From Lentiprolixibacter aurantiacus (GTDB lineage Bacteria > Bacteroidota > Bacteroidia > Flavobacteriales > Flavobacteriaceae): a stretch of 64,000 nucleotides of DNA. The DNA lies in assembly GCF_026241225.1 (NCBI RefSeq), contig NZ_JAPFQP010000003.1, positions 310,001 through 374,000 on the forward strand, in the 5' to 3' direction. The notes below the pieces were generated by a model. It worked only from the letters and a program-made list of their open reading frames with translations, was not told the origin of the DNA and made no database searches. Positions 1 to 7,683 of the stretch are shown here, piece by piece (the first letter of the stretch is position 1; the number at the start of each line of letters is the position of its first letter). The position numbers and the translations under genes are program-made.

Positions 1-662
1 GGGACGGGCCCCAATCCGTACAACAGGCCGGTCACTGGCTGAAATTTGCCCAGGACGTATCACGAAGGGATAACCATACCCTGGATGAAGATGTGAAAAT
101 GTACTTTTTCAACCAGGTGGTTGCCATGGATGCCTTTATTGCTTCCTGGGATTCCAAGATGTTCTATGACTACGCCAGGCCCTACGCCCTGGTGCACGAA
201 TATTACCAGGACCAGGTGATCAAAGCCTGGGGAGGAGAAGGAAAAGGCATGATGGAAATGGATGGTAGCCAATGGCGGCCTTATTCCCCTGAGACTTTCC
301 TTTGTCCGCCATTCCCAAGCTATGTATCCGGACACAGTACCATCAGTGGTGCCTGTGGGGAAGCCTTAAAACTTTGGACGGGTAGCGACGAATTTGGAGA
401 GGAAGTTGAATTGGTAGCAGGAGCCCTGACCGAGCCTGAGCACCTCGGAGATACAGTTACCCTGAAATTCCCAACCTTTACCGAAACAGCGGAAATGGCC
501 GGTATTTCCCGTGTGCTTGGGGGATATCACATTCAGGCTGATAACGTAGCCGGACTGGAACTGGGACGTAATGTAGCCCGTGAGGCCTGGAAATTTTATA
601 ACAAACATATCGGTAACCCTCCGGAAGACATAAAAGAAAACGAAAGTAAAAGTACCCCCTAA
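1..662 (+). CDS. Vanadium-dependent haloperoxidase / PAP2-like phosphatase family protein, 5' truncated
   Basis: The frame is open from base 3, so the gene begins upstream of the window and only about 219 C-terminal residues are visible. Two family motifs are clear: a PPFPSYVSGHST stretch (the P-SGH phosphate/vanadate-binding motif) and SRVLGGYHIQADNV (the SR-x5-H-x3-D motif carrying the His that binds the metal oxyanion). An upstream WDSKMFYDYARP segment is typical of the vanadium chloroperoxidase-like branch rather than small lipid phosphatases. The protein is probably exported, but the signal region is missing. Halide oxidation versus phosphatase activity cannot be told apart here. The next gene starts 27 bp downstream on the same strand and could be cotranscribed. 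Confidence 0.8.
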   Translation, partial: DGPQSVQQAGHWLKFAQDVSRRDNHTLDEDVKMYFFNQVVAMDAFIASWDSKMFYDYARPYALVHEYYQDQVIKAWGGEGKGMMEMDGSQWRPYSPETFLCPPFPSYVSGHSTISGACGEALKLWTGSDEFGEEVELVAGALTEPEHLGDTVTLKFPTFTETAEMAGISRVLGGYHIQADNVAGLELGRNVAREAWKFYNKHIGNPPEDIKENESKSTP

Positions 663-689
663 GTTTTGTAAACGAATTATAACTTGTAA

Positions 690-2117
690 ATGATGATAAA
701 GCACATCACGGTGTTGTTCTTCATAGCGCTGCTGCAGCTGGGTTGGTCTCAGGAGCAAGCTCCGCTTCCGGAAGGTATGGATTGGGTACCTAATACCGAA
801 GATGTGAAAGCCGGGGCTATTTGGGTACCTGAAAACCACGATGCCCCCGAGGGGAAAAAAATTCGTATCTCCTATCTGGTTATCAAATCCGGGGATAAAG
901 CAACGCTAAATTATCCTGTTATCTACTTTTCAGGAGGCCCAGGGGGAAATACCCTGAATCCCGGTATGGTAAATTTTTTAATGGAGCAGCCCATACTGGG
1001 CTCACGGGATGTCATCTTATTCGATCAACGTGGGATAGGATACTCCTCTGCCCTACCTGACATGTCTTTTGAGGCTTTTGATATCCTGGCTAAAGATGCC
1101 GATTTTGAAGAAGAATTGACCCTCACCCGGGCTATGATCAGCAAGTATCGGGATAAATGCAGAGAGGCAGGGATACAACCGCAATTTTACAACAGTTTCC
1201 AGAATGCCCGTGATGTGGGTATGTTGTTCAAACATCTGGGCTATGAACAATACAACCTGATGGGCGGTTCCTACGGGACACGCCTGGCTCGTGTAATACA
1301 GGATATGTTTCCGGAATACATTCACAGTTCAGTACTCGATTCCCCAGCTCCCCTGAGCAGCGATTTCCTCCTTAGCCGGTTGGAAAGCTACTCACTGGCA
1401 TTGGGCAGGATATTTGACTATTGCAACCAATCCCCAGAATGCAATGAGCAATACCCTGAACTTAAAGCAGATTATTTTAAAGCCATTAATGCGCTGGAGC
1501 AAAACCCGGTTGAAGTAAGCCTTAATGATTCCCTCAAGGTTGTAATCAATGCCCAGGACGGGATATACCTGCTTCGTCGGTTGCTGTACCAGAATAATGC
1601 CCGGGAAAAAGCACCAGAACTGATCAAAGCCTATCTCGAAGGCAGTGGAGAGGTACTCAATGAGGTACTGCAGTTTGAATACCAACTAACGGGAGGACTT
1701 AACCTGACCATGCTCCTTTCCGTAGAGAGGTATGAAAATTTCAATCCGGAACACACGGCAGAAATCATTGCCGAACAGTACAAACAACATCCGTTGATTC
1801 CTGTTAAGCTTGGATTTTTCGACGCCTTTTACCAGGCGGGAATGGAATGGCATGCCGCCAGTCTCCCAATAGCAGATCGAACCTTTAAAATTTCAAACCT
1901 TCCTTCTTTGATTCTAGTGAATCGTTTTGATCCGGTTACTCCTCCAGAAAATGGGTATCTCTTTAAAGAAAAACTGAGTAAAGGACAGTTGTTGATTCTG
2001 GATGAAGGCGGACATGGCGGTGGAAATCAGGCTTGCAAAAATGCTGTAATTAATGCATTTATGGACAATCCCTCGGCCCCGTTGGACACCTCTTGTCTAA
2101 ATTTATTTAAGCAGTAA
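690..2117 (+). CDS. Secreted alpha/beta hydrolase, peptidase S33 (tripeptidyl/proline aminopeptidase-like)
   Basis: A 475-residue exported hydrolase. It starts with a hydrophobic signal peptide (about residues 1-20, ending LQLGWSQ). The oxyanion-hole motif GGPGGN lies near residue 90 and FDQRGIGYSS follows. The nucleophile elbow GGSYG (about residue 192) carries the catalytic Ser. The C-terminal third has the TAP-like layout with the catalytic Asp in NRFDPVTPP and the His in GGHGG. Several Cys residues in the lid and at the C-terminus suggest disulfides in the periplasm. It most likely releases N-terminal residues from short peptides; the exact specificity is unknown. Length is normal for the TAP-like branch. 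ATG codons at 690 and 693 are both possible starts. Confidence 0.85.
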   Translation: MMIKHITVLFFIALLQLGWSQEQAPLPEGMDWVPNTEDVKAGAIWVPENHDAPEGKKIRISYLVIKSGDKATLNYPVIYFSGGPGGNTLNPGMVNFLMEQPILGSRDVILFDQRGIGYSSALPDMSFEAFDILAKDADFEEELTLTRAMISKYRDKCREAGIQPQFYNSFQNARDVGMLFKHLGYEQYNLMGGSYGTRLARVIQDMFPEYIHSSVLDSPAPLSSDFLLSRLESYSLALGRIFDYCNQSPECNEQYPELKADYFKAINALEQNPVEVSLNDSLKVVINAQDGIYLLRRLLYQNNAREKAPELIKAYLEGSGEVLNEVLQFEYQLTGGLNLTMLLSVERYENFNPEHTAEIIAEQYKQHPLIPVKLGFFDAFYQAGMEWHAASLPIADRTFKISNLPSLILVNRFDPVTPPENGYLFKEKLSKGQLLILDEGGHGGGNQACKNAVINAFMDNPSAPLDTSCLNLFKQ

Positions 2118-2505
2118 AAAAAGCAACTTATTTAGCTTTTCTAATAAAAAGGAGCCTCCGCAGTCCCCATAAAAATCAGATTTCACAACCTAACTACTAA
2201 ATTCAAGTCTGACCTTTATTTCATAGCAATTTCTTCCCATCAAAGGGTTGGGACTGTCAGAAACTCCTAATTCAAAGATAAATGTTTTGTTTATTATTTT
2301 ATTCTACTAATTAAACATTTAATAAATTTTTATCATTCTCCTGTCCATGTTATTAAATCCATATTGTAAAACATAGTTTTTAACCTTATTTACTGCCACT
2401 CTAAGTTTTGTTTAAACTTTAACATTTTTATTTAAACATTTTATTACTTTTATAACAATTGAATTTAGCATAACAATAGTTAATGTCAATTTGAAATATT
2501 TTAAA
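2118..2505. other. AT-rich intergenic region between the S33 peptidase and folE
   Basis: About 390 bases without a gene. Directly after the peptidase stop there is a weak A/T-type hairpin (AAAAGC at 2119-2124 with GCTTTT at 2135-2140), a plausible terminator. The rest is very AT-rich, with many TTTAAAC-like runs and no clean TAnnTTTG promoter, so the folE start site cannot be placed. No open frame or structured RNA was recognised. Confidence 0.5.
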
Positions 2506-3213
2506 ATGAAAGAAGACAATTCCATGTGGGATACCCTGATAGACTCAAAAACCCTTTTAAACGGTCACGCGCACGATTCACTGGGGGATGACCATTTCTT
2601 TACCGGCGGACTGGAAACTCCTATGAAGAAAGATGCATTCGCTATGAGTGATGAAGAAAAAAAGCAAAATATCGCCATGCTGTTTGCTCAGATTATGGAT
2701 GTTCTGGGGCTCGACCTCAATGACGATTCGCTGCGAGGCACACCACAACGTGTGGCTAAAATGTATATCGATGAGATCTTTTCAGGGTTAGATCCAAAGA
2801 ACAAACCGAAAGTAGCCCTCTTCGACAATAAGTATCGGTACAATCAGATGCTGGTGGAAAAGGATATCACTTTTTATTCCAACTGTGAGCATCATTTTGT
2901 ACCCATCATTGGCAAAGCCCACGTGGCCTACATATCATCAGGAAAAGTGATCGGATTGTCCAAACTGAATCGCATGGTACAATACTATGCAAAACGGCCA
3001 CAGGTACAGGAACGACTTACTAATCAGATTGCCGTAGAACTGCAGCAATTACTGAAGACAGAGGATGTAGCCGTAATTATCGATGCCAAACACCTTTGTG
3101 TTTCCTCAAGGGGTGTGCAGGACGACAGTTCGGCAACAGTGACCTCCTTTTACGGCGGAAAGTTCAATACCCCGGAAAAGATCGCAGAACTGCAACACTA
3201 TTTAAAAAACTAA
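2506..3213 (+). CDS. folE: GTP cyclohydrolase I
   Basis: Converts GTP to 7,8-dihydroneopterin triphosphate, the first step of folate and pterin synthesis, as a cytosolic decamer. The zinc-site motif NCEHHF and the second cysteine in KHLCVSSRGVQDD are present, as is the GLSKLNR stretch of the T-fold. About 55 N-terminal residues precede the conserved domain, as in other Bacteroidota homologues. The frame extends 15 bp upstream to a TTG, but the ATG at 2506 is preferred; ATG 2524 is also possible. There is no Shine-Dalgarno sequence, as is common in this phylum. It is a single gene, closed by the hairpin downstream. Confidence 0.95.
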   Translation: MKEDNSMWDTLIDSKTLLNGHAHDSLGDDHFFTGGLETPMKKDAFAMSDEEKKQNIAMLFAQIMDVLGLDLNDDSLRGTPQRVAKMYIDEIFSGLDPKNKPKVALFDNKYRYNQMLVEKDITFYSNCEHHFVPIIGKAHVAYISSGKVIGLSKLNRMVQYYAKRPQVQERLTNQIAVELQQLLKTEDVAVIIDAKHLCVSSRGVQDDSSATVTSFYGGKFNTPEKIAELQHYLKN

Positions 3214-3234
3214 TAACACGAACTTACCTACCAT

Positions 3235-3307
3235 GTTGTTCCTCCTTATTTGTTATCTGATTAAAAAAGCCTCCACGAAATGATGAAGGCTTTTAAGGAG
3301 GAGCAAC
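3235..3307. terminator. Nested bidirectional hairpin between convergent folE and lipoprotein gene
   Basis: The inner arms AAAAGCCT (3265-3272) and AGGCTTTT (3287-3294) form a terminator with A and T runs on both sides. An outer pair, 3235-3248 with 3294-3307, matches at 13 of 14 positions (TTCCTCCTTA against TAAGGAGGAG). It lies between two convergent genes, so it probably terminates transcription from both sides. Confidence 0.75.
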
Positions 3308-3317
3308 CTGCTATTCG

Positions 3318-3977
3318 TTAAGGTACAATGACAGGTTCAACAATATCTTCCTTGTGGAAGATCAGGTCCTGTTCCATCATGGCCACAACAAGCAGTTCCA
3401 CATAATCGTCTACCGTTTTACGGATGGATGCCGGGTCAGTAACGTCAATGGCACAGCGCCAGATAAGGCTTCTTTCCTTACCCACACAAATGCAGTAAAG
3501 GGAAGTCTCCACATGGTACACCGTGAATTCATCATAATAATCCGCATCGTAATAAATATCCTGATGGGAAAGGTAATCGTCCCTGAACCTATCGTCATAA
3601 CCCTCAATATCTGCCATGCGCTGACGAAATGATTGGCGGTTTTCAGATCCCAGGACCTTGGTAAACAGGATGGCGTCGAAATCCCTGGCCAGAAGTTGTT
3701 CTTCAACCTCATCGAGTTCCACATCCGTTCTGGGTGTGTTGGTAAATTCCACATCGAACAGATCGATGCTTCGCATGGCTTCCACCCCATTTCGCTTAAA
3801 TTCGCGTACCATTTTAGTTTCAAACATTTCCCTACCCTCTTCATTAGGGGTCATCCCAACTACCAAAACCTTGTAGGCGTCAAAAACGACGATCTCCGGG
3901 TTCTTCCAGGTGCTTACGATCTGTGCCGAAGAGCATCCCATTAAAAAAACTAACAGTGTTAAAAGTACTTTTTTCAT
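3318..3977 (-). CDS. Lipoprotein of unknown function
   Basis: A 219-residue protein with a lipoprotein signal peptide: MKKVLLTLLVFLMGCSS, lipidation Cys at residue 15. The mature start has an STWKNPE motif followed by a KVLVVGMTPNEEGREMFE segment. This resembles a loose group of bacterial lipoproteins that begin with an S-W-x-P-like motif and an alpha/beta domain; the role of that group is not known. The C-terminal half is rich in Asp and Tyr (DDRFRDDYLSHQDIYYDADYYDE). It starts 6 bp after the stop of the upstream coiled-coil gene, so it belongs to the two-gene unit driven by the promoter at 4454-4497. An envelope stress role is inference from context only. Confidence 0.75.
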   Translation of the reverse strand: MKKVLLTLLVFLMGCSSAQIVSTWKNPEIVVFDAYKVLVVGMTPNEEGREMFETKMVREFKRNGVEAMRSIDLFDVEFTNTPRTDVELDEVEEQLLARDFDAILFTKVLGSENRQSFRQRMADIEGYDDRFRDDYLSHQDIYYDADYYDEFTVYHVETSLYCICVGKERSLIWRCAIDVTDPASIRKTVDDYVELLVVAMMEQDLIFHKEDIVEPVIVP

Positions 3978-3983
3978 GATTGC

Positions 3984-4418
3984 CTAATTGAGGAGTCTGT
4001 TTTGCTTTTCTTTTTTTATAATCTCACTAAGCAAGTTGAACAGTTCCCTCTTGAGGGCCCTATATCCCTCCAGGTAGCTGCCCATAAGTTTCATGAGTTC
4101 TAAATGAGAATCACGGTAGGCCTTTTCCATTTTAGGCTGATCTACATCATCTATCATGATCTCCAGTTGGTTTTCGTGAACCTCCACTTGCTTTAGCAGG
4201 GCATTTTGCTCGTTCTCAGCGTCGAGAATAGCACCAACAATTTCTTTACTCTTATCGTAGATATTGTGTTCAATAAGTTCGGATGTAAAGGACTTTACCA
4301 GACCGTTGAGGAACAGCTGTTCGTCCCTTACAAATTTCAGCTCAGAAATCCAGGAAAGGGTGGCCTTATGCATCTCTTCCGGACTAATCCATTCGATGTA
4401 GCGAGGTTTTGTTTCCAT
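3984..4418 (-). CDS. Conserved hypothetical helical protein, paralogue of the 4494-4919 gene
   Basis: A 144-residue cytosolic protein with no signal peptide or membrane segment. It is predicted almost all-helical and has long heptad-like stretches. The segment ATLSWISELKFVRDEQLFLNGL lines up with ATKNWISSLQFIEDELRFIENL of the neighbouring gene, and both have an LDxENE-LL motif mid-protein, so the two are diverged tandem duplicates. No known domain was recognised. It has its own palindrome-type promoter and is followed at 6 bp by the lipoprotein gene. The regulon membership points to a stress role, but no biochemical function can be given. Confidence 0.75.
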   Translation of the reverse strand: METKPRYIEWISPEEMHKATLSWISELKFVRDEQLFLNGLVKSFTSELIEHNIYDKSKEIVGAILDAENEQNALLKQVEVHENQLEIMIDDVDQPKMEKAYRDSHLELMKLMGSYLEGYRALKRELFNLLSEIIKKEKQNRLLN

Positions 4419-4453
4419 AGTTTACCTTTTTGAATATGCCAGGCTTTGACGTT

Positions 4454-4497
4454 TCAAGTTATTATGTTTTTAGGCCTTATGCCATGACCAAAATCAG
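4454..4497 (-). promoter_or_regulatory. Stress-regulon promoter 1 (palindrome plus -7 element) for the 4418 gene
   Basis: The palindrome ATGACCAAAATCAG lies at 4484-4497. After 22 nt, the minus strand carries TAACTTGA at 4461-4454, a variant -7 element. The predicted start near 4450 leaves a leader of about 32 nt before the ATG at 4418. The palindrome overlaps the last codon of the upstream gene. This is the weakest -7 match of the ten. Confidence 0.55.
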
Positions 4498-4919
4498 CAG
4501 TCTGGCCTTCGCTTTCTGAGAATCCCACCCGCATAGTTGAATATTTCCGATTTGAGCCACTGAAAGTCCTGTTGAAAAAGCAGATACGCTGCCTGAAATT
4601 CCCCGTGGCGGCTGGCATAACCGTCATCTATACCTTCCTTTCGGGACTCCAGTAACCCACTTAGTTCATTCTCGTGATCAAGCAAGGCTTCTGCGATTTC
4701 TTTCATACGAATTCCGATCTTTTGAACGCGTTCCTTGTAGTCTTGCAGGCGTTCAAACAAATTTGGCGTATCCGGTTCAAAAACATAGGAACACATGAGG
4801 TTTTCGATAAACCTCAGCTCATCTTCAATAAATTGGAGGCTAGAAATCCAATTTTTCGTTGCAGCATGGAATTCCTGGGTAACTTTAATTCCTTGCTGAT
4901 TTTTAGCATCAGGGTTCAT
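4494..4919 (-). CDS. Conserved hypothetical helical protein, paralogue of the 3984-4418 gene
   Basis: A 141-residue, helix-rich, probably cytosolic protein. FHAATKNWISSLQFIEDELRFIENLM near the N-terminus and LLDHENELSGLLE in the middle match its downstream neighbour, showing tandem duplication. Charged heptad-type repeats suggest a coiled coil or helical bundle. There is no catalytic motif. It lies just downstream of the beta-CASP nuclease gene but has its own palindrome promoter (4937-4980) in the 67-bp gap, so it can be switched independently. Function unknown. Confidence 0.75.
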   Translation of the reverse strand: MNPDAKNQQGIKVTQEFHAATKNWISSLQFIEDELRFIENLMCSYVFEPDTPNLFERLQDYKERVQKIGIRMKEIAEALLDHENELSGLLESRKEGIDDGYASRHGEFQAAYLLFQQDFQWLKSEIFNYAGGILRKRRPDC

Positions 4920-4936
4920 AGCTTGAGGATTTGCCT

Positions 4937-4980
4937 ATAAAATACCCTTCCAGCGAGGAGACTACAATGATTTTGATCAG
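4937..4980 (-). promoter_or_regulatory. Stress-regulon promoter 2 for the 4919 gene
   Basis: The palindrome ATGATTTTGATCAG is at 4967-4980. Exactly 22 nt downstream on the minus strand is TATTTTAT (4944-4937) as the -7 element. The predicted start near 4933 gives a leader of about 14 nt to the ATG at 4919. Confidence 0.65.
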
Positions 4981-4986
4981 CCTGTT

Positions 4987-6354
4987 CTATACCCAGATCG
5001 TTACGGCTTCATTGAGCCCGGGAATCTTCGGATGCCACCCCATAGTATCCCGAATACCTGACTGAAAGCCCTGCAGGGCCTCTGGTTCCCCGTGGATCAG
5101 AAAAACCCCTTCCGGGATATTTTTTATGTTGCCCAGCCATTTCATCAGGTCTGACTTGTCTGCATGGGCAGACAGGCTTTGTATGTGGTGGATCCCGGCA
5201 TTTACGCTGTAGTATTTCCCGAAAATCTTAATCTCAGGCTCCCCTTCCAGGAGTCGGCGGCCGCGCGTCCCTTCAGCCTGATATCCCACCAGCAACACCT
5301 CTGTCTCCGGGCGGGAGATCAGTTGCGTAAGATAGGTAAGAATCCTTCCACCAGTAACCATTCCACTCCCAGCGATGACAATCTTGGGTCTTGGATCGTC
5401 GACCACCTCCCAGGTCTCCCGGTAGGAACTTACCAGCTTAACGTGCCTGCACATGGCATAATAATCCGCCATCCCAAGTTTGTGGCAGTCCGGAAAGCGC
5501 TCAAAAACCTCAAGTACGTTTTGCCCCATTGGGCTGTCAACCACTACGGGGATATTTGGGATGCGGTTATGTTTGTATAAACGCCACAAGATAAATATGA
5601 GTGATTGCAAGCGTTCTACAGCAAAGGAAGGTATCAATAAATTACCGCCCTCCAGGACAACCTTACGCGTAAGTTCAGCAAGTTTCCGTTCCACATCCTC
5701 ATCTGGGTGTAGTTTATTCCCGTACGTACTCTCCACAAAAAGATAATCGGCCCATTTAGGCTCCTTGGGCGCATCAAGCAACAAGTCACTGTACCTCCCG
5801 AGGTCTCCGGAAAACACCAGTATCCGGTCGTTTATATTCAATTCAATATAAGTGGAGCCTAAAATATGACCGTTGTAAAGAAAGCGAAACCGAATATTTT
5901 CCGAAGCTGAGACCCATTGATTTTCCTCTACAGCCCGAAAGAGTTCTATTGCACTTTCAGCTTCTTCCAGGGTATAAAAAGGAAGTGCAGGCTTATGCCT
6001 GCTATATCCCTCCTCATTTGCCTTTTCAGCTTCCTCTTCATGGATTCTGGCACTGTCCCGCAGGATAATTTCGGTTATGGCCAGAGTGGCTGCTGTACCC
6101 AGGATTTCCCCTTTAAACCCTTCTCTTACCAGCCTTGGCAGATAGCCGGTATGGTCCAGATGTCCATGGGTCAGCAAAACCAAATCAATGCTATGCACTT
6201 CTATCGGAAAGGGATGCCAGTTCAATTCGCGCAGGGCTTTTATCCCCTGAAACATCCCGCAGTCGACCATAATTTTAACTTCCGGGGTATCCAGGTAAAA
6301 TTTGGATCCCGTAACAGTACCGGCAGCACCCAAAAAGCGGATATTCACCTGCAT
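4987..6354 (-). CDS. MBL-fold / beta-CASP RNA metallo-hydrolase
   Basis: A cytosolic zinc-dependent nuclease of the CPSF73/RNase J superfamily, about 455 residues. The metallo-beta-lactamase core begins immediately (RFLGAAGTVTGSK), with motif 2 as THGHLDHTGYLPRL. The beta-CASP insertion follows, with the terminal motifs GSGMVTGGR and LSAHADKSDL near the C-terminus. It is expected to cleave RNA endonucleolytically, possibly with 5' exonuclease activity. The frame also allows an ATG at 6381 that overlaps the upstream stop by 13 nt; the ATG at 6354 is chosen because the fold begins right there. It is the last gene of the long Usp operon starting at 11157, an unusual place for an RNase and one that suggests stress-linked RNA turnover. 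Confidence 0.85.
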   Translation of the reverse strand: MQVNIRFLGAAGTVTGSKFYLDTPEVKIMVDCGMFQGIKALRELNWHPFPIEVHSIDLVLLTHGHLDHTGYLPRLVREGFKGEILGTAATLAITEIILRDSARIHEEEAEKANEEGYSRHKPALPFYTLEEAESAIELFRAVEENQWVSASENIRFRFLYNGHILGSTYIELNINDRILVFSGDLGRYSDLLLDAPKEPKWADYLFVESTYGNKLHPDEDVERKLAELTRKVVLEGGNLLIPSFAVERLQSLIFILWRLYKHNRIPNIPVVVDSPMGQNVLEVFERFPDCHKLGMADYYAMCRHVKLVSSYRETWEVVDDPRPKIVIAGSGMVTGGRILTYLTQLISRPETEVLLVGYQAEGTRGRRLLEGEPEIKIFGKYYSVNAGIHHIQSLSAHADKSDLMKWLGNIKNIPEGVFLIHGEPEALQGFQSGIRDTMGWHPKIPGLNEAVTIWV

Positions 6355-6368
6355 CGACCCTTTTTCCT

Positions 6369-7211
6369 TCAGACTTGGCATAGTCCGGCAATTTCGCTTA
6401 GAATCTTTTTCTTCCTTGTTTCGGAGACTCCCAAATGGTCCAGGAAGAAGGTATCCCTCATTAATTGCCGGCAGAGGACCACATCCCTGCTGAGCAAAAA
6501 TTGTTTTTCCCGGTTACTCAATAAGGTAGAAACTGTAATGGGATAAAGACCCAGTCTGTCAATGCGCTCCTTAAGGCTATGCTTTTTGGGGTAATCCCAG
6601 CTCAACAGGTATAGGCCCATACATTCCCCATAAACCTTGGCATCCTCTGTAAACCGAGTATTAGTAACCACCCAGGCCTCATCCGGCTGTTTGGTTTTGC
6701 TATACCCCCTGTCCGGCGAAGCTTTCACATCCTCATATCTTGAATTAATATACAATGGGATTTTCACATTGCAATTACGCCCCTGCTCCCCGTGGAATTT
6801 GCATTCTACGAGAATAATCCTTTCACCTTTTACGGCCAGTACATCAATTTCATGATCCACACAGCGTCCGCTGAGGACCTTTCCAACCTCAGTGCGATAC
6901 CCTGAATAATGCAGGATTTCGTGAACAAATTTTTCAAAAGGAAAACCGGTAGGCCCCAGTTCGTAAATGGCTTTTTTGAGTTTGTATCGGGAAGCGTACA
7001 GGGGTCTGGTTTTCTTCAATATTGCGTAGGCCCGGTTATAGAGCTCTTTGGTTGTAATCCCTTCGTAAAGCTCTTCCTTTACCTGCTCCAGAATACTGCT
7101 GACCAGGTCCGGATGCGCCCCACTGCGCTCAAGGGAATGCCTGAGTTTCTTTTCCGAAAAGGGCACAGATTCCCCGGAATACTTAATGATATGAACAAGC
7201 CTTTCGGACAT
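6369..7211 (-). CDS. ATP-cone domain fused to a PD-(D/E)XK (Mrr-like) nuclease domain
   Basis: A 280-residue cytosolic protein. Residues 1-90 look like an ATP-cone (start HIIKYSGESVPFSEKKLRHSLERSGA, then a YEGITTKELYNRAYAILKK segment), the nucleotide-sensing module of ribonucleotide reductases and NrdR. Residues 95-160 show a restriction-endonuclease-like core: FEKFVHEILHYSGYRTEV, then DHEIDVLAV and ILVECKFH, giving the D-x(n)-ExK metal site. The last 100 residues carry no motif I recognise. Such fusions are seen in Bacteroidota but their role is unclear; nucleotide-gated cleavage of damaged or foreign DNA is a guess. It is cotranscribed with the beta-CASP nuclease downstream and the Usp genes upstream. 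Confidence 0.75.
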   Translation of the reverse strand: MSERLVHIIKYSGESVPFSEKKLRHSLERSGAHPDLVSSILEQVKEELYEGITTKELYNRAYAILKKTRPLYASRYKLKKAIYELGPTGFPFEKFVHEILHYSGYRTEVGKVLSGRCVDHEIDVLAVKGERIILVECKFHGEQGRNCNVKIPLYINSRYEDVKASPDRGYSKTKQPDEAWVVTNTRFTEDAKVYGECMGLYLLSWDYPKKHSLKERIDRLGLYPITVSTLLSNREKQFLLSRDVVLCRQLMRDTFFLDHLGVSETRKKKILSEIAGLCQV

Positions 7212-7226
7212 TTTGCCTAGTTGAAT

Positions 7227-7673
7227 TTAGTTTTGTACCGAAGTCTGGAGGGAACGATCCGGGCTCAAACCGAAGATGTCCCTTACCAGGGCCTTGAATT
7301 GGTTTTGGGTCATGCTGTCTGCCTTGCCAGCATGTTCAACCAGTTCAGCCAAATCCCTCTGATTCTCTTCAAGCCATTTATTAAATTGCGCATAGGTATT
7401 GCCCGGTCCAAAAAGGGCAAGAGCCTGAGGATCTTCCTTTTTTAGTGCCTGGTTGATGTTTTCAAAATACGACCTGAGCTGGTGTTTCTCCCGCTCGGTA
7501 TACTTGCTATCCTGCACTACATCCTGGGGCCCCCAACGGGATTTGGAACGAGATCCGCCCTTAGGGTTAAAAAATTCTACCTCGGAATTAACTGTGTACA
7601 GGGATTCCTGTTCATTCTTGAGAATCACCAGGTGTGCTTTCTCCTTATCCAGCCATATACCAATATATTTCAT
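7227..7673 (-). CDS. Conserved hypothetical protein, possible eRF1-domain-like (baeRF-type) fold
   Basis: A 148-residue soluble protein. It opens with a strand YIGIWLDKEKAHLVIL, followed by a GGSRSKSRWGPQDVVQDSKY loop, an EREKHQLRSYF helix, and a strand ending in ALALFGPGNTYAQFNKWL. The FGPG turn plus the K/R-rich helix recall the domain found in eRF1/Pelota and the bacterial baeRF families, which are linked to ribosomes. This comparison is from memory of the motif pattern and is tentative. The gene sits 10 bp downstream of usp (7684-8532) and 15 bp upstream of the ATP-cone nuclease, inside the Usp operon. Confidence 0.7.
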   Translation of the reverse strand: MKYIGIWLDKEKAHLVILKNEQESLYTVNSEVEFFNPKGGSRSKSRWGPQDVVQDSKYTEREKHQLRSYFENINQALKKEDPQALALFGPGNTYAQFNKWLEENQRDLAELVEHAGKADSMTQNQFKALVRDIFGLSPDRSLQTSVQN

Positions 7674-7683
7674 AGGATACTAT

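Noticed and set aside
6369-7211. NrdR-type repressor, based on the ATP cone
   Set aside because: The N-terminal zinc ribbon of NrdR is missing and a PD-(D/E)XK nuclease core follows the ATP cone.
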